From NCBI GenBank assembly GCA_905215065.1, contig CAJMOF010000015.1, positions 1 through 45,968 of the forward strand: a stretch of DNA of 45,968 nt. The letters run 5' to 3'. Made by a program: the position numbers and the translations under genes. The number at the start of each line of letters is the position of its first letter. Positions within the stretch are counted from its first letter, which is position 1. This stretch comes from an uncultured bacterium. GTDB taxonomy: Bacteria > Actinomycetota > Coriobacteriia > Coriobacteriales > Coriobacteriaceae. The notes below the pieces were generated by a model. It was not told the DNA's origin and did no database searches. It saw only the letters and a program-made list of their open reading frames with translations. Of the stretch, positions 32,922 through 40,773 are shown piece after piece.

Positions 32922-34043
32922 CTATTCCGCGCCCTCCCGGCACATCATGCCGAGGGCCCAGAGCCACCTCACGAGCTCGGCCGCGGTGGCCGCGTTGGCC
33001 TTCGCCTGGGGCATGCCGCGGGCGAGCATCTCCTCGCGCCGCCGCAGGAGCCGCTCGGATCCCTTCCTCCCGTGCATCCTTATCTCGAGGGGCACGCCCG
33101 TGTCCCTCGGCATGAGCTTCGGCTGGTGCCGCGCCGCGGCGTAGCACCATGAGCCCTCAACGGCCAGCTTCCTCACGAGCGCGTTGCCCGCACCGCTGAT
33201 GCCTCCGAGCCGCACGGAGTCGCCGCTCGACCTCTGACTCGGCGCGAGGCCGAAATAGGCCGTGACCTGCCTTCCGGAGCGGAACCTCGTGAAGTCGCCG
33301 ACCTCGGCCGAGAAGGCTGCGGCCAGCGCGAAGGCGCAGCCCTTGATCGACTGGAGGGCGGCCACCTCCGCGGCGATCGGGCTGGCATCCACGGCCGCCC
33401 TGTACTCGGAGAGCAGGTCCGCCCGGGCCTCCGCCGCGGCCTCGACCTCGCTCCTCAGGGCGGCGAGCGTCCGAACCCCGCCATCGTCCTCCGGCCTGAC
33501 CTTGTCGAGCCACCTCAGGAAGTCGTAGGTCCAGTACTTCCTCGGGTTGCCGGCGGGCGTGGTGCCGCCGTAGACGAGCCCTCGCTTTGCGAGGAAGGCG
33601 AGCAGCCGCTGCTTGGCGGTCGCCAGGCGCGCGGTCGCCCCGTCGTAGGCGCCGGCGAGGTCCCTGATGCCCTCGACCTCGGGGGAGGGGACCCATACGG
33701 GGGAGATGTCGTGGGCGAGTATCGCCTTGGCCATCCTGGCGGCGTCGTTCCTGTCGTTCTTGGAGGCCGAGTCGGCGGCCGACCTGGGGATCTTCGAGAC
33801 CGCGGCGACGACACACTCGACGCCGAGCCCGGCGAGCTCCCGCTGCGGGGCGAAGCCGGGGTAGCCGCTCTCGTAGGCCGCGAGCGACGGCCCGGGGAAC
33901 CCGTCCATCCACCCGGCGATCTCGCCCCAGGGGTTGCCGGGGAACCTCCTCGTCACGGCCTCGCCGGTGTCCGCGTCGAGGGCGCAGACGGTGGTCGACC
34001 TCAGGTGGACGTCCATCCCGAACGCGGTAGAATACTTTGGCAT
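32922..34043 (-). CDS. IS110-family transposase (DEDD recombinase)
   Basis: It has 373 residues, behind GGGAGG. The N-terminal RuvC-like DEDD domain has D11 (GMDVHL), E58 (AAYESGY), D97 and D100 (SKNDRNDAARMAKAI). The C-terminal Transposase_20 domain has LQSIKGCAFALAAAFSAEVG and GDSVRLGGISGAGNALV, which carries the serine region. All key acidic residues are intact, so the enzyme may be active. IS110 enzymes are guided by a structured bridge RNA from the element's own non-coding end. Confidence 0.93.
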   Translation of the reverse strand: MPKYSTAFGMDVHLRSTTVCALDADTGEAVTRRFPGNPWGEIAGWMDGFPGPSLAAYESGYPGFAPQRELAGLGVECVVAAVSKIPRSAADSASKNDRNDAARMAKAILAHDISPVWVPSPEVEGIRDLAGAYDGATARLATAKQRLLAFLAKRGLVYGGTTPAGNPRKYWTYDFLRWLDKVRPEDDGGVRTLAALRSEVEAAAEARADLLSEYRAAVDASPIAAEVAALQSIKGCAFALAAAFSAEVGDFTRFRSGRQVTAYFGLAPSQRSSGDSVRLGGISGAGNALVRKLAVEGSWCYAAARHQPKLMPRDTGVPLEIRMHGRKGSERLLRRREEMLARGMPQAKANAATAAELVRWLWALGMMCREGAE

Positions 34044-34222
34044 GGGAGCCTCCCGACCTCGTTGCGGCGCGGCTGCGCCTATGGCACTTCAACATCATTG
34101 TCGCAGCCCCGACCCGCGGTCACGAGCGGGGGCTCCTATCTTTTTAGTGCCCTCGGATTGGGTCATAGTGTCTGTCGTTGCCAAGACATCGGCGCTTCCG
34201 TTGTTGTAGGTGGCAGTTAGGT

Positions 34223-34253
34223 GCACTCATTGGGGACAGACTTAAATGAGTGC
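34223..34253. repeat. Hairpin with GGGGACA loop (conserved-loop family)
   Basis: The stem is GCACTCATT (34223-34231) with AATGAGTGC (34245-34253); the loop is GGGGACAGACTTA. See also 34336-34364 and 37372-37402. Confidence 0.6.
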
Positions 34254-34260
34254 CCACAGA

Positions 34261-34328
34261 ATGAGAGTGGATAATCTTCCGTTTTTGGCCTGCTTTGGGG
34301 TTCAAAGTGGGAGATTATCCACTCTCAT
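34261..34328. repeat. 17-bp perfect inverted repeat
   Basis: ATGAGAGTGGATAATCT (34261-34277) and AGATTATCCACTCTCAT (34312-34328) are exact reverse complements, and pairing can continue three bases inward. The loop is 34 bases and G/T-rich. It lies in the 378-base gap between the IS element and adenine deaminase. Confidence 0.65.
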
Positions 34329-34335
34329 CATTTTG

Positions 34336-34410
34336 CGGCACTTGGGGACGTTCCTTTTGTGCCGGCACTTTGGGACACTCCTTGTCATTGGTGCAAAGTA
34401 ACCTGTCCCC
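34336..34410. repeat. TTGGGGACGTTCC element (conserved-loop family)
   Basis: CGGCAC/GTGCCG (34336-34341, 34359-34364) encloses the 17-base loop TTGGGGACGTTCCTTTT, then a second GGGACACTCC and a closing inverted CCTGTCCCC near 34410. The loop is identical to that at 37379-37395 although the stems differ. Confidence 0.65.
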
Positions 34411-34545
34411 ATTGCGCCAAGCGGCGTGTGCCGTTAAGCGGACGGGGTGTTAGCGGGACCTTCTTTTGGGCATACAATTGCTATTGGCTTGCTGCGGTGA
34501 AGGCTCGTCCGCTCCGCAGTTATTTCTACAGTTAAAGGAGTATGT

Positions 34546-36366
34546 ATGTCCGTTGAGGTCATGAGGTCTGTGATCGATGCTGCCGAGGGCCGCGTGCCCG
34601 TCGACACGCTGTTTGCCAATGCGCAGATTGTCGACGTGTACGGTCAGCGCGTGGCGCCCGGTAGCGTTGCCGTCAAGGACGGTCTGATCGTCGGCGTGCT
34701 CTACGATGGTCGCGACGATGCCGCTGGCACCTACGAGGCAACTGAGGTCATCGACTGCCAGGGTCGCTATCTCGCTCCTGGTTTTATTGACGGGCATCTG
34801 CATATCGAGTCTTCGAACATCCGCCCCGCCGAGTATGCGCGCATGGCGGCGACGCGCGGTACCACCACCGCCATTGCCGACAGCCACGAGATCGCCAACG
34901 TGGCGGGCCTGGACGGCCTGCGCTTTATGATCGAGGATGGTCGCCGCGCACCCATCTCCATTAAGTACATGATGCCTTCGTGCGTGCCCGCGCTGCCCGA
35001 CGAGCAAGCGGGCGCTGTGATTACCGCCGCTGACATGCAGACGTTTTTTGCCGAGCATCCGGGCGATGTTTTTGGCCTGGGCGAGATGATGAACCTGCCG
35101 GGTGTCTTTATGGCCGACCCCGAGACCTGTGCTCGCATCGATGCTGCCAATCAGACGCCATCCAAGCAGGTTGACGGCCACGCGCCACTCGTTGCCGGTA
35201 AGGACCTCAACGCCTATGCCGCAGCGGGCATTATCGCCGACCACGAGTCGACGATTCCCGAGGAGGCGCTCGACAAGCTGTCCCGCGGCATGTATGTGAT
35301 GCTGCGTGAGGGTACGTGCAGCCACGACCTGGCCAATTTGTCTCCGATGCTGCTGGAGAACCCTGCCCGCGCCCGCCGCTGCTGCTTTGCGACCGACGAC
35401 CGCGCTCCCTCCGATGCTCTTTCGACCGGCATGATCGACAATGCCTGCCGCGTGGCCATCGAGGCCGGCATCGACCCGGTGGCCGCCATCTCCATGGCGT
35501 CCCTTTCCACGGCTGAGGCATTTGGCCTGGACCACGGCTGTCGCGACCCGCATGAGCTCCGTGGCGCGATCGCCCCGGGCAAACGCGCCGACCTGCTGTT
35601 GCTCAATGACCTGACGTTTGCCAAGGCTCCGCATCGCGTATATGCCGCCGGTGCTCTGGTGGCGCAGGACGGCACCTTTGTGGGCGAGATCGCACCCGAG
35701 ATGGCCGAGGTCGCAGCGCTTGCCGATGAGCTGCGTGCTTCCGTTAAGCTGCCGAAGCTATCGCTCGACGTGTTCGACTATGCCTTTAAGCCGGGCGAGG
35801 CCGTGATTGACGTGGTGCCGGGTAAGGCCATCACGGGTATGGCTCGCCCCGAGAGCGCCGAGGGCCTGCGCCGCATTATGCTGATTGAGCGCCATGGCCG
35901 CGGCGTGTCGCTGCAGGCCGAGGGCGCCGACGGCGACGGCCCCGCTGGCCTGGGCCTGGTCGGCAAGCATATCGGTCGCGGCTGGGTGCGCGGCTTTACC
36001 ATCACCGGTGGCGCCATTGCCTCCACGATCGGCCACGACTCGCACAACGTGTGCGTGGTGGGCGACAATGCGGCGGATATGATGGCTGCCGTTGAGGCCG
36101 TGGGCCAGGGCGGCCACGTGCTGGTGCGCAACGGCGAGGTCGTGGCGCGCATTCCGCTGGCGCTCGGCGGCCTGATGAGCGAGGGCGCTGCCGAAGACGT
36201 TGCGGCGCAGCACGACGACTTTATGGTCAAGGCGCGCGCCATGGGCATCGAGCCGCCGCTCGACCCCATCATGGGCATCATCTTCCTGCCCCTGCCGGTG
36301 ATCCCGACGCTCCGCATCCGTCCCGAGGGCATGTTCGACGTCACAACCTTCACCTACGCCGACTAG
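34546..36366 (+). CDS. ade: Adenine deaminase
   Basis: It has 606 residues, behind AAAGGAG. The amidohydrolase metal site is GFIDGHLHIESSNI, with TTAIADSHEIANV next. The C-terminal block has GMARPESAEGLRR and the family's NAADMMAA. It converts adenine to hypoxanthine plus ammonia and would supply the xanthine/urate-type breakdown suggested by the cluster at 3005-13914, although it is 20 kb away. Its stop codon lies in a GGGAC-type hairpin. Confidence 0.93.
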   Translation: MSVEVMRSVIDAAEGRVPVDTLFANAQIVDVYGQRVAPGSVAVKDGLIVGVLYDGRDDAAGTYEATEVIDCQGRYLAPGFIDGHLHIESSNIRPAEYARMAATRGTTTAIADSHEIANVAGLDGLRFMIEDGRRAPISIKYMMPSCVPALPDEQAGAVITAADMQTFFAEHPGDVFGLGEMMNLPGVFMADPETCARIDAANQTPSKQVDGHAPLVAGKDLNAYAAAGIIADHESTIPEEALDKLSRGMYVMLREGTCSHDLANLSPMLLENPARARRCCFATDDRAPSDALSTGMIDNACRVAIEAGIDPVAAISMASLSTAEAFGLDHGCRDPHELRGAIAPGKRADLLLLNDLTFAKAPHRVYAAGALVAQDGTFVGEIAPEMAEVAALADELRASVKLPKLSLDVFDYAFKPGEAVIDVVPGKAITGMARPESAEGLRRIMLIERHGRGVSLQAEGADGDGPAGLGLVGKHIGRGWVRGFTITGGAIASTIGHDSHNVCVVGDNAADMMAAVEAVGQGGHVLVRNGEVVARIPLALGGLMSEGAAEDVAAQHDDFMVKARAMGIEPPLDPIMGIIFLPLPVIPTLRIRPEGMFDVTTFTYAD

Positions 36367-36410
36367 TCATCAGGGACGTTCTTAAACGACTAGCCGTTGG
36401 GGACACTCTT
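36364..36410. repeat. GGGACGTTC hairpin over the ade stop codon
   Basis: TAGTC (36364-36368) includes the ade stop and pairs with GACTA (36388-36392) around a GGGACGTTCTTAAAC-type loop; TTGGGGACACTC follows at about 36397. It is a third member of the conserved-loop family. Confidence 0.5.
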
Positions 36411-36462
36411 TGGCGGGCTGCCTGACGTCGCGACCGTGGGGCCTCTGGCGCGCGTGAGCTAT

Positions 36463-36489
36463 TTGCTAGGTCCATGTAACGTTTATAAC
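36463..36489 (+). promoter_or_regulatory. Candidate promoter of the first HAD gene
   Basis: TTGCTA (36463-36468), 15 bases, TATAAC (36484-36489). The spacing is short. It would give a leader of about 80 bases that contains the hairpin at 36506-36570. Confidence 0.4.
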
Positions 36490-36505
36490 TACGGGGTCTT
36501 ATTCG

Positions 36506-36570
36506 AGCTCCCTTTGGGTACGGTGTTTTCAGATATACATCTGTTTTCACTACTAAGCCCGAAGGGAGCT
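36506..36570 (+). promoter_or_regulatory. Leader hairpin that hides the HAD gene's ribosome-binding site
   Basis: AGCTCCCTTTGGG (36506-36518) pairs with CCCGAAGGGAGCT (36558-36570) with one G-U. The right arm contains GAAGGGAG, the RBS for the ATG at 36576, and is followed by TTTTCT. The 39-base loop has its own stem CAGAT/ATCTG (about 36530-36543). It could act as an intrinsic terminator or as an RBS switch. Confidence 0.5.
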
Positions 36571-36575
36571 TTTCT

Positions 36576-37370
36576 ATGTTTAAACTGATTGCATCCGATA
36601 TGGACGGCACACTGCTTGACGAAAACGGCCAGGTGCCTCCCGAGACCTACGAACTGATTCTGGCGCTACACGAGCATGGCGTGCATTTCGCCGCATCGTC
36701 AGGTCGTCGCTACGATCGCCTGTGCGAGTTCTTTGCGCCCGTTCGCGACAAGATGGACTTTGTCGCCGCTAACGGCGCCCAAGTCTACGCCGACGGTAAG
36801 ATGGTAGACCGTGAGGTGTATTCCCACCTGGCGATTCGAAGGCTCGCCCAAGCCGTCAGGACGTTTCCCAATCTGCATCTTGCGCTCTTTGACCGAACCA
36901 AGTCCTTCCTGCTCGATGACGAGTGCAAGTTCGTGCGTGAGGTCGATAAGGACCTTCCCAATGCCGAGCGTATTTGGGAGCTGCCCGATCCCAGCGTAAA
37001 TATCATCAAAGCGAGTATCTTTTGCGACGACAGTGCGGTTATGGACAGTGCGTACGTGCTACAGCGCGAACTTGGTCAGCTCTTTACTTTTGCGCCTTCG
37101 GGCAACGCGTGGATCGATGCCATGCAGCCTGGTGTATCGAAGGCCTCGGGTATCGCGCAGCTCGCGGAGCATTACGGCATTGATCGCGACGAGGTCATAG
37201 CGTTTGGCGACTCGATGAACGACTACGAGATCATTCGCTTTGTCGGCACGGGCTGCGCGATGGAAAACGCGCGCCCCGCGCTTAAGGCGGTGGCCGATCG
37301 CGTGGTGGGTTGTAACCGCGACCACGCCGTCCAGCAGGAGCTCCGCCACGTTCTGGAGAGCCTCGCCTAA
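36576..37370 (+). CDS. Cof-type HAD-superfamily phosphatase
   Basis: It has 264 residues. HAD motif I is ASDMDGTLLDE, motif II is AASSGRR, motif III Lys precedes ASGIAQLAEHYGI, and motif IV is AFGDSMNDYEII. The cap is of the C2B (Cof) type. Such enzymes dephosphorylate sugar phosphates or other small metabolites; the substrate is unknown. The start is behind GAAGGGAG inside a leader hairpin. A similar gene lies convergently at 37563. Confidence 0.92.
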   Translation: MFKLIASDMDGTLLDENGQVPPETYELILALHEHGVHFAASSGRRYDRLCEFFAPVRDKMDFVAANGAQVYADGKMVDREVYSHLAIRRLAQAVRTFPNLHLALFDRTKSFLLDDECKFVREVDKDLPNAERIWELPDPSVNIIKASIFCDDSAVMDSAYVLQRELGQLFTFAPSGNAWIDAMQPGVSKASGIAQLAEHYGIDRDEVIAFGDSMNDYEIIRFVGTGCAMENARPALKAVADRVVGCNRDHAVQQELRHVLESLA

Positions 37371-37371
37371 T

Positions 37372-37447
37372 CCGGCAGTTGGGGACGTTCCTTTTCTGCC
37401 GGCAGCTGGGGACAGTCCTTGCAGCTTTTTCGCGAAGAGTGTCCCCA
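37372..37447. repeat. TTGGGGACGTTCC element after the first HAD gene
   Basis: CCGGCAG/CTGCCGG (37372-37378, 37396-37402) encloses TTGGGGACGTTCCTTTT. A second GGGGACAGTCCTT (near 37408) and an inverted GTGTCCCCAA (near 37439) follow. The loop is the same as at 34342-34358. It begins two bases after the stop codon. Confidence 0.65.
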
Positions 37448-37463
37448 ACGACTACTGTGACTG

Positions 37464-37546
37464 GGGCAGCTAATTTGGGACGGGGCTATTTTAGCTACCC
37501 CACACAAGCGGGCAGCTAAAATAGCCCCGTCCCAAATTAGCTGCCC
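37464..37546. repeat. 37-bp near-perfect inverted repeat between convergent HAD genes
   Basis: Arms 37464-37500 and 37510-37546 pair at 36 of 37 positions, with a 9-base loop. The arms begin GGGCAGCTAATTTGGGACGG. The core GGGACGGGGC is shared with the element at 11161-11233. It is 16 bases from the end of the leftward HAD gene. Confidence 0.8.
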
Positions 37547-37562
37547 TGCCGGGTTGCTGCTG

Positions 37563-38405
37563 CTAGGCGAGGGCAGCCATGATGGTGCGGGCGACGCCGT
37601 CGTGGTCGTTGTCGAACTCGGTGATGGCGTCGGCGGCGTCGCGGTCCTCGGGCTCGGCGTTGATCATGGCCATGCCGTGGCCCGCTGCCTGCAGCATGGG
37701 GATGTCGTTGATGTTGTCGCCGAACGCCCAGGCGTCGACGAGACGCTCGCCCAGGTGCTCGCATAGCCACGTGAGGGCCGTTCCCTTGGTGGCGCCCTCA
37801 CCCATGACCTCGATATTCATGGCGTACGAACGCGTAACCTCGATGCCTTCGAGCGTGTCGAGCGCTGCCGCGATGGCGTCGCGATCGGCCGGGTTGTGCC
37901 AGTACATGGCGATGCGTTCGAGCACCTCGACTTCGTCAATTTTGTTGTCGATATCCATGTCGATCGGCGTTCGCGTGCGCTTGAGCGAAGCCGCGATGTG
38001 AGGATCGCCGCCACAGAACTCGTCCAGGCGCGTGTAGAGCGAGCGGGGGAGGAAACACTGTCCGTCCGCGAAGATATCGAAGGTCACATCGTGGCCGGCG
38101 GCAATGCTATGGACGCGGTGGGCGATGGCGCGGTCGAGCGGTCGGCTCAAAATGCGCGTAGCACGTGAGACATCGGTAGGCGTACCGTCGTCGAGCTGCC
38201 AGACGCTGGCACCGTTGGCGCAGACTGCGTAGTGTACGGCGGGGTGGGCGAGGATGGGCTCAAAGACGCCCGACAGCGGGCGCCCCGTGCAGGGCACAAA
38301 CTCAATACCGCGGCGCGCGAGCTCGTCGAGCATCGCCCAGGTGGCGTCGCTCATCTGCTTATCGCTCGTCAGCAGCGTTCCATCCATGTCGGAAAACACA
38401 ATCAT
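37563..38405 (-). CDS. Cof-type HAD-superfamily phosphatase
   Basis: It has 280 residues, behind AAAGGG. HAD motif I is FSDMDGTLLTSD, motif II PCTGRPLSG, motif III Lys in GATKGTALTWL, motif IV AFGDNINDIPML. The cap is of the Cof type. It is convergent with the HAD gene at 36576 but only moderately similar, so it is a separate paralogue rather than a recent copy. It lies just downstream of the terminator of citrate synthase and may have its own promoter or be read through. Confidence 0.9.
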   Translation of the reverse strand: MIVFSDMDGTLLTSDKQMSDATWAMLDELARRGIEFVPCTGRPLSGVFEPILAHPAVHYAVCANGASVWQLDDGTPTDVSRATRILSRPLDRAIAHRVHSIAAGHDVTFDIFADGQCFLPRSLYTRLDEFCGGDPHIAASLKRTRTPIDMDIDNKIDEVEVLERIAMYWHNPADRDAIAAALDTLEGIEVTRSYAMNIEVMGEGATKGTALTWLCEHLGERLVDAWAFGDNINDIPMLQAAGHGMAMINAEPEDRDAADAITEFDNDHDGVARTIMAALA

Positions 38406-38430
38406 TCGATGCAGCCCTTTCTACTGGCAT

Positions 38431-38469
38431 AAAAAGCGTGGCCGAGGGCGGTGATGCCCTGGCCACGCT
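38431..38469 (-). terminator. Terminator of the citrate synthase gene
   Basis: AGCGTGGCC (38435-38443) and GGCCACGCT (38461-38469) are exact reverse complements, with GGGC/GCCC inside. On the minus strand the stem is followed by TTTTTAT. Confidence 0.85.
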
Positions 38470-38492
38470 CGGGTTCTATAACGGTCCGCGTC

Positions 38493-39911
38493 CTAGCGGT
38501 CGGCGAGCGGCTTATACTCCAGCGGCTCGATAACCGGGCGATAGGCCGGGCGAATAATACGGTGCGCGCAGAAGAGCTCTTCCATGCGGTGTGCCGACCA
38601 GCCCGCCATGCGGGCGACGGCGAACAGCGGCGTAAAGAGCGTCTCGGGCACGCCGAGCATCTTGTAGATAAAGCCCGTGTACAGGTCGATGTTGGCGCAG
38701 ATGGGCTTGGTCATGCCGTGGTCGCGCATGACCTGGGGTGCCAGGTGCTCGATGCGCTCGATGAGCGCGAACTCATCGCCCAGGTTCTTCTTGTTGGCAA
38801 GTGTGCGCGCGTAACGACGGCAGACCTCGGCGCGCGGGTCGCTGAGCGTATAGACGGCGTGGCCCATGCCGTAGATGAGGCCCGTGCCGTCGAAGGCCTG
38901 CTTGTCGAGGATCTTGCCCAGGTAGGCCGCGACCTCGTCCTCGTCCTCCCAGTTGGAGACATGCGCGCGGATGTCCTCGTGCATAGACACGACCTTGGCA
39001 TTGGCACCACCGTGGCGCGGGCCCTTGAGCGAGCCGATAGCCGCGGCGTAGGCGGAATACGGGTCGGTGGCCGAAGACGACAGCACGCGGCAAGCGAAGG
39101 TGGAGTTGTTGCCGCCGCCGTGCTCGGCATGCAGCATGAGCATAACGTCGAGCAGCATCGCCTCATCGCGGGTGAACGCCATGCCGCCGCGCAGGACCTG
39201 TAGGATGGTCTCGGCGGTGGAGAGACCGGGCGTGGGGTGCGGCACGTGAACCTCGGAGCCGCGAAGCTTGGCGACCGAGGCCATGTGTGCGAAGGCGGCG
39301 ATGCGCGGGAGACGTGCGAGCATGGAAATGGCGACGTCGATTTCGTGCTCGGGCGTGATCACGTCTGGTTCGGCATCGAAGGCGTAGAGCAGCAGTACGG
39401 CGCGCTGGAGCACGTTCATGATGCTCGACGATACCGTGGTCATAGGGAACTCTTTAACGTACTCGTCGCTCAGATGTCTAAAGGCGCCCAGGCGCTCGCA
39501 AAAGCCGTCGAGCTCTTCCTTGTTGGGCAGCGAACCCGTGATAAGCAGATAGGCGACTTCCTCGTAGCCGTAGCGATTCTCGGCCTGGGCATTGTTGACC
39601 AGATCCTCGATGCTGTAGCCGCGAAGCGTGAGCTTGCCCTGATCGGGCACGACCTTTCCGTCGACCTTGTTGTAGCCGTGCACATCCGAGATACGAGTGA
39701 GGCCCGCGACCACGCCCGAGCCGTCGGCATTGCGCAGGCCGCGCTTGACATTGTGCTCTTCGAACAAGCCCTCGTCATAAGGGTCGGTCGGCAGGCCGTG
39801 GTAGAGGCTTTCGCTCTCAGACGAAATCTGGCGGCTTGCTTCGTAATCCAGAACCAGTCGGCTCAAGTGGTCATCGAAGCGGTAATAGATTTTCTTGGCG
39901 TCGTAGGCCAT
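38493..39911 (-). CDS. Citrate synthase
   Basis: It has 472 residues, behind GAGAGGAG. The citrate synthase fold has HAEHGGGNNSTF and GMGHAVYTLSDPR, which carry the catalytic His residues, and an Asp-containing block toward the C-terminus. The N-terminal extension (about 1-60) is longer than in the dimeric bacterial type. In an anaerobe it most likely feeds glutamate synthesis. 2-methylcitrate synthase activity cannot be excluded from sequence. It probably forms a unit with the ACT-domain gene 78 bases upstream. Confidence 0.92.
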   Translation of the reverse strand: MAYDAKKIYYRFDDHLSRLVLDYEASRQISSESESLYHGLPTDPYDEGLFEEHNVKRGLRNADGSGVVAGLTRISDVHGYNKVDGKVVPDQGKLTLRGYSIEDLVNNAQAENRYGYEEVAYLLITGSLPNKEELDGFCERLGAFRHLSDEYVKEFPMTTVSSSIMNVLQRAVLLLYAFDAEPDVITPEHEIDVAISMLARLPRIAAFAHMASVAKLRGSEVHVPHPTPGLSTAETILQVLRGGMAFTRDEAMLLDVMLMLHAEHGGGNNSTFACRVLSSSATDPYSAYAAAIGSLKGPRHGGANAKVVSMHEDIRAHVSNWEDEDEVAAYLGKILDKQAFDGTGLIYGMGHAVYTLSDPRAEVCRRYARTLANKKNLGDEFALIERIEHLAPQVMRDHGMTKPICANIDLYTGFIYKMLGVPETLFTPLFAVARMAGWSAHRMEELFCAHRIIRPAYRPVIEPLEYKPLADR

Positions 39912-39989
39912 GTGCGCTCCTCTCCGGGCCGTGTGGGGGCGGCGTGCTTGAGTGCAGATGCGCCGGCCTGTTCCTGCACGGCCTGTTCG

Positions 39990-40277
39990 CTACAGGCGGT
40001 ACATAAAGTTAAAGACGTCCTCGCGCTGGATGGACACGTTGACGCCCGAAAGCTCGCCGGCCTCGGCCAGGGCCTTCTGCAGCTCAGCGAAGTCGAGCTT
40101 GGACTCGGCGGTATCGGCCAGCATGGTCATGGTGAAGATGTCCTCGATAATGGACTGCGTGATGTCGCGGATGTCGACGTTGGCCTCGCCCAGGACACGG
40201 GTGACGCCGGCGACGATGCCGGGGCGGTTCTTGCCAAGGACGGTGATGACGATACGGGAGGACGAGATCTCGGCCAT
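39990..40277 (-). CDS. ACT-domain regulatory protein (UPF0237 type)
   Basis: It has 95 residues, behind AAAGGG. A single ACT fold carries ITVLGKNRPGIVAGVTRVL at the start and DIRDITQSI. Family members are small ligand-binding regulators, often of amino-acid metabolism, and may form dimers. Its position just upstream of citrate synthase on the same strand suggests a shared transcript and perhaps a link to glutamate supply; the ligand is unknown. Confidence 0.9.
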   Translation of the reverse strand: MAEISSSRIVITVLGKNRPGIVAGVTRVLGEANVDIRDITQSIIEDIFTMTMLADTAESKLDFAELQKALAEAGELSGVNVSIQREDVFNFMYRL

Positions 40278-40324
40278 GGGAAACCCTTTCGCGTGGTTGC
40301 GGCGCGCGCGGGGCGCTCCGCTAC

Positions 40325-40347
40325 GGTACAGTGTTCATCATTGTACC
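40325..40347. promoter_or_regulatory. Inverted repeat and -10-like box upstream of the ACT gene
   Basis: GGTACA (40325-40330) and TGTACC (40342-40347) form a perfect inverted repeat with an 11-base spacer. On the minus strand TACAAT (40345-40340) is a good -10, so the right arm would overlap a promoter. Confidence 0.4.
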
Positions 40348-40379
40348 TGTCTAGCGCCAAAAGAGGTGCGCTTACAGCG

Positions 40380-40773
40380 GCGTTACACGTCTGCAACATG
40401 AGCGTAAGGGGGAAGGCCGTACGGGGAAGAGCCGTCTGGCGCGTGTCCGGCTCGTGTTGGGTTGATTTCCGATCTCAGCCGAACACATTGAGCGGACAGG
40501 CCGTTCCCGCAGTCAGCCGAACGCCTCCGGCGGCTGATTCCGAACTGGAAGCGGAGGGCATCCCCGCCCTTCGGTAGGGGATACCGCTCCGCGGCGCATG
40601 CCGCGGGCGGCGCCCCTATCGGACCACCGTGACCTCAGTTGGGATGGGCCCAGCACTGCCGCGTACTCGGTGAGCTAGAGCCAACTGTTCGTCTTCACGT
40701 CGCGTATGGCGATATTTCGGTCGTCCGGCTCGGTGATGCCGTAGCCGAACGCCTGGAGCGTCTCGATGGACTC
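40380..40773. other. Long non-coding gap at the island's left edge
   Basis: No gene was recognised between the ACT gene's promoter region and the integrase remnant. The stretch is G/C-rich with hairpins: CCGCGGC/GCCGCGG (40589-40595, 40600-40606) and an imperfect stem around GGCATCCCC/GGGGATACC (about 40555-40585). No tRNA gene or clear attachment repeat was found. Confidence 0.4.

Larger units (their letters stand above)
32646..34167 (-). mobile_element. IS110-family insertion sequence
   Basis: TATGACCCAATCCG (32646-32659) and CGGATTGGGTCATA (34154-34167) are perfect 14-bp inverted repeats 1522 bp apart, a typical IS110 size, around one DEDD transposase gene. The side downstream of the transposase has 262 non-coding bases, including a perfect 14-bp stem (32677-32690 with 32699-32712). 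The upstream side has about 110. Inverted repeats near the ends and a longer 3' non-coding part suggest the IS1111 subgroup, where the bridge RNA lies 3' of the transposase. No clear target duplication is visible. Confidence 0.8.

Noticed and set aside
32619..33152. Plus-strand frame across the left IS end
   Set aside because: It runs opposite the transposase 3' end, has no RBS and crosses the terminal inverted repeat; it is an antisense shadow.
40380..40773. tRNA gene or attachment site beside the integrase remnant
   Set aside because: No T-loop consensus, cloverleaf or matching direct repeat could be found by eye in this stretch.
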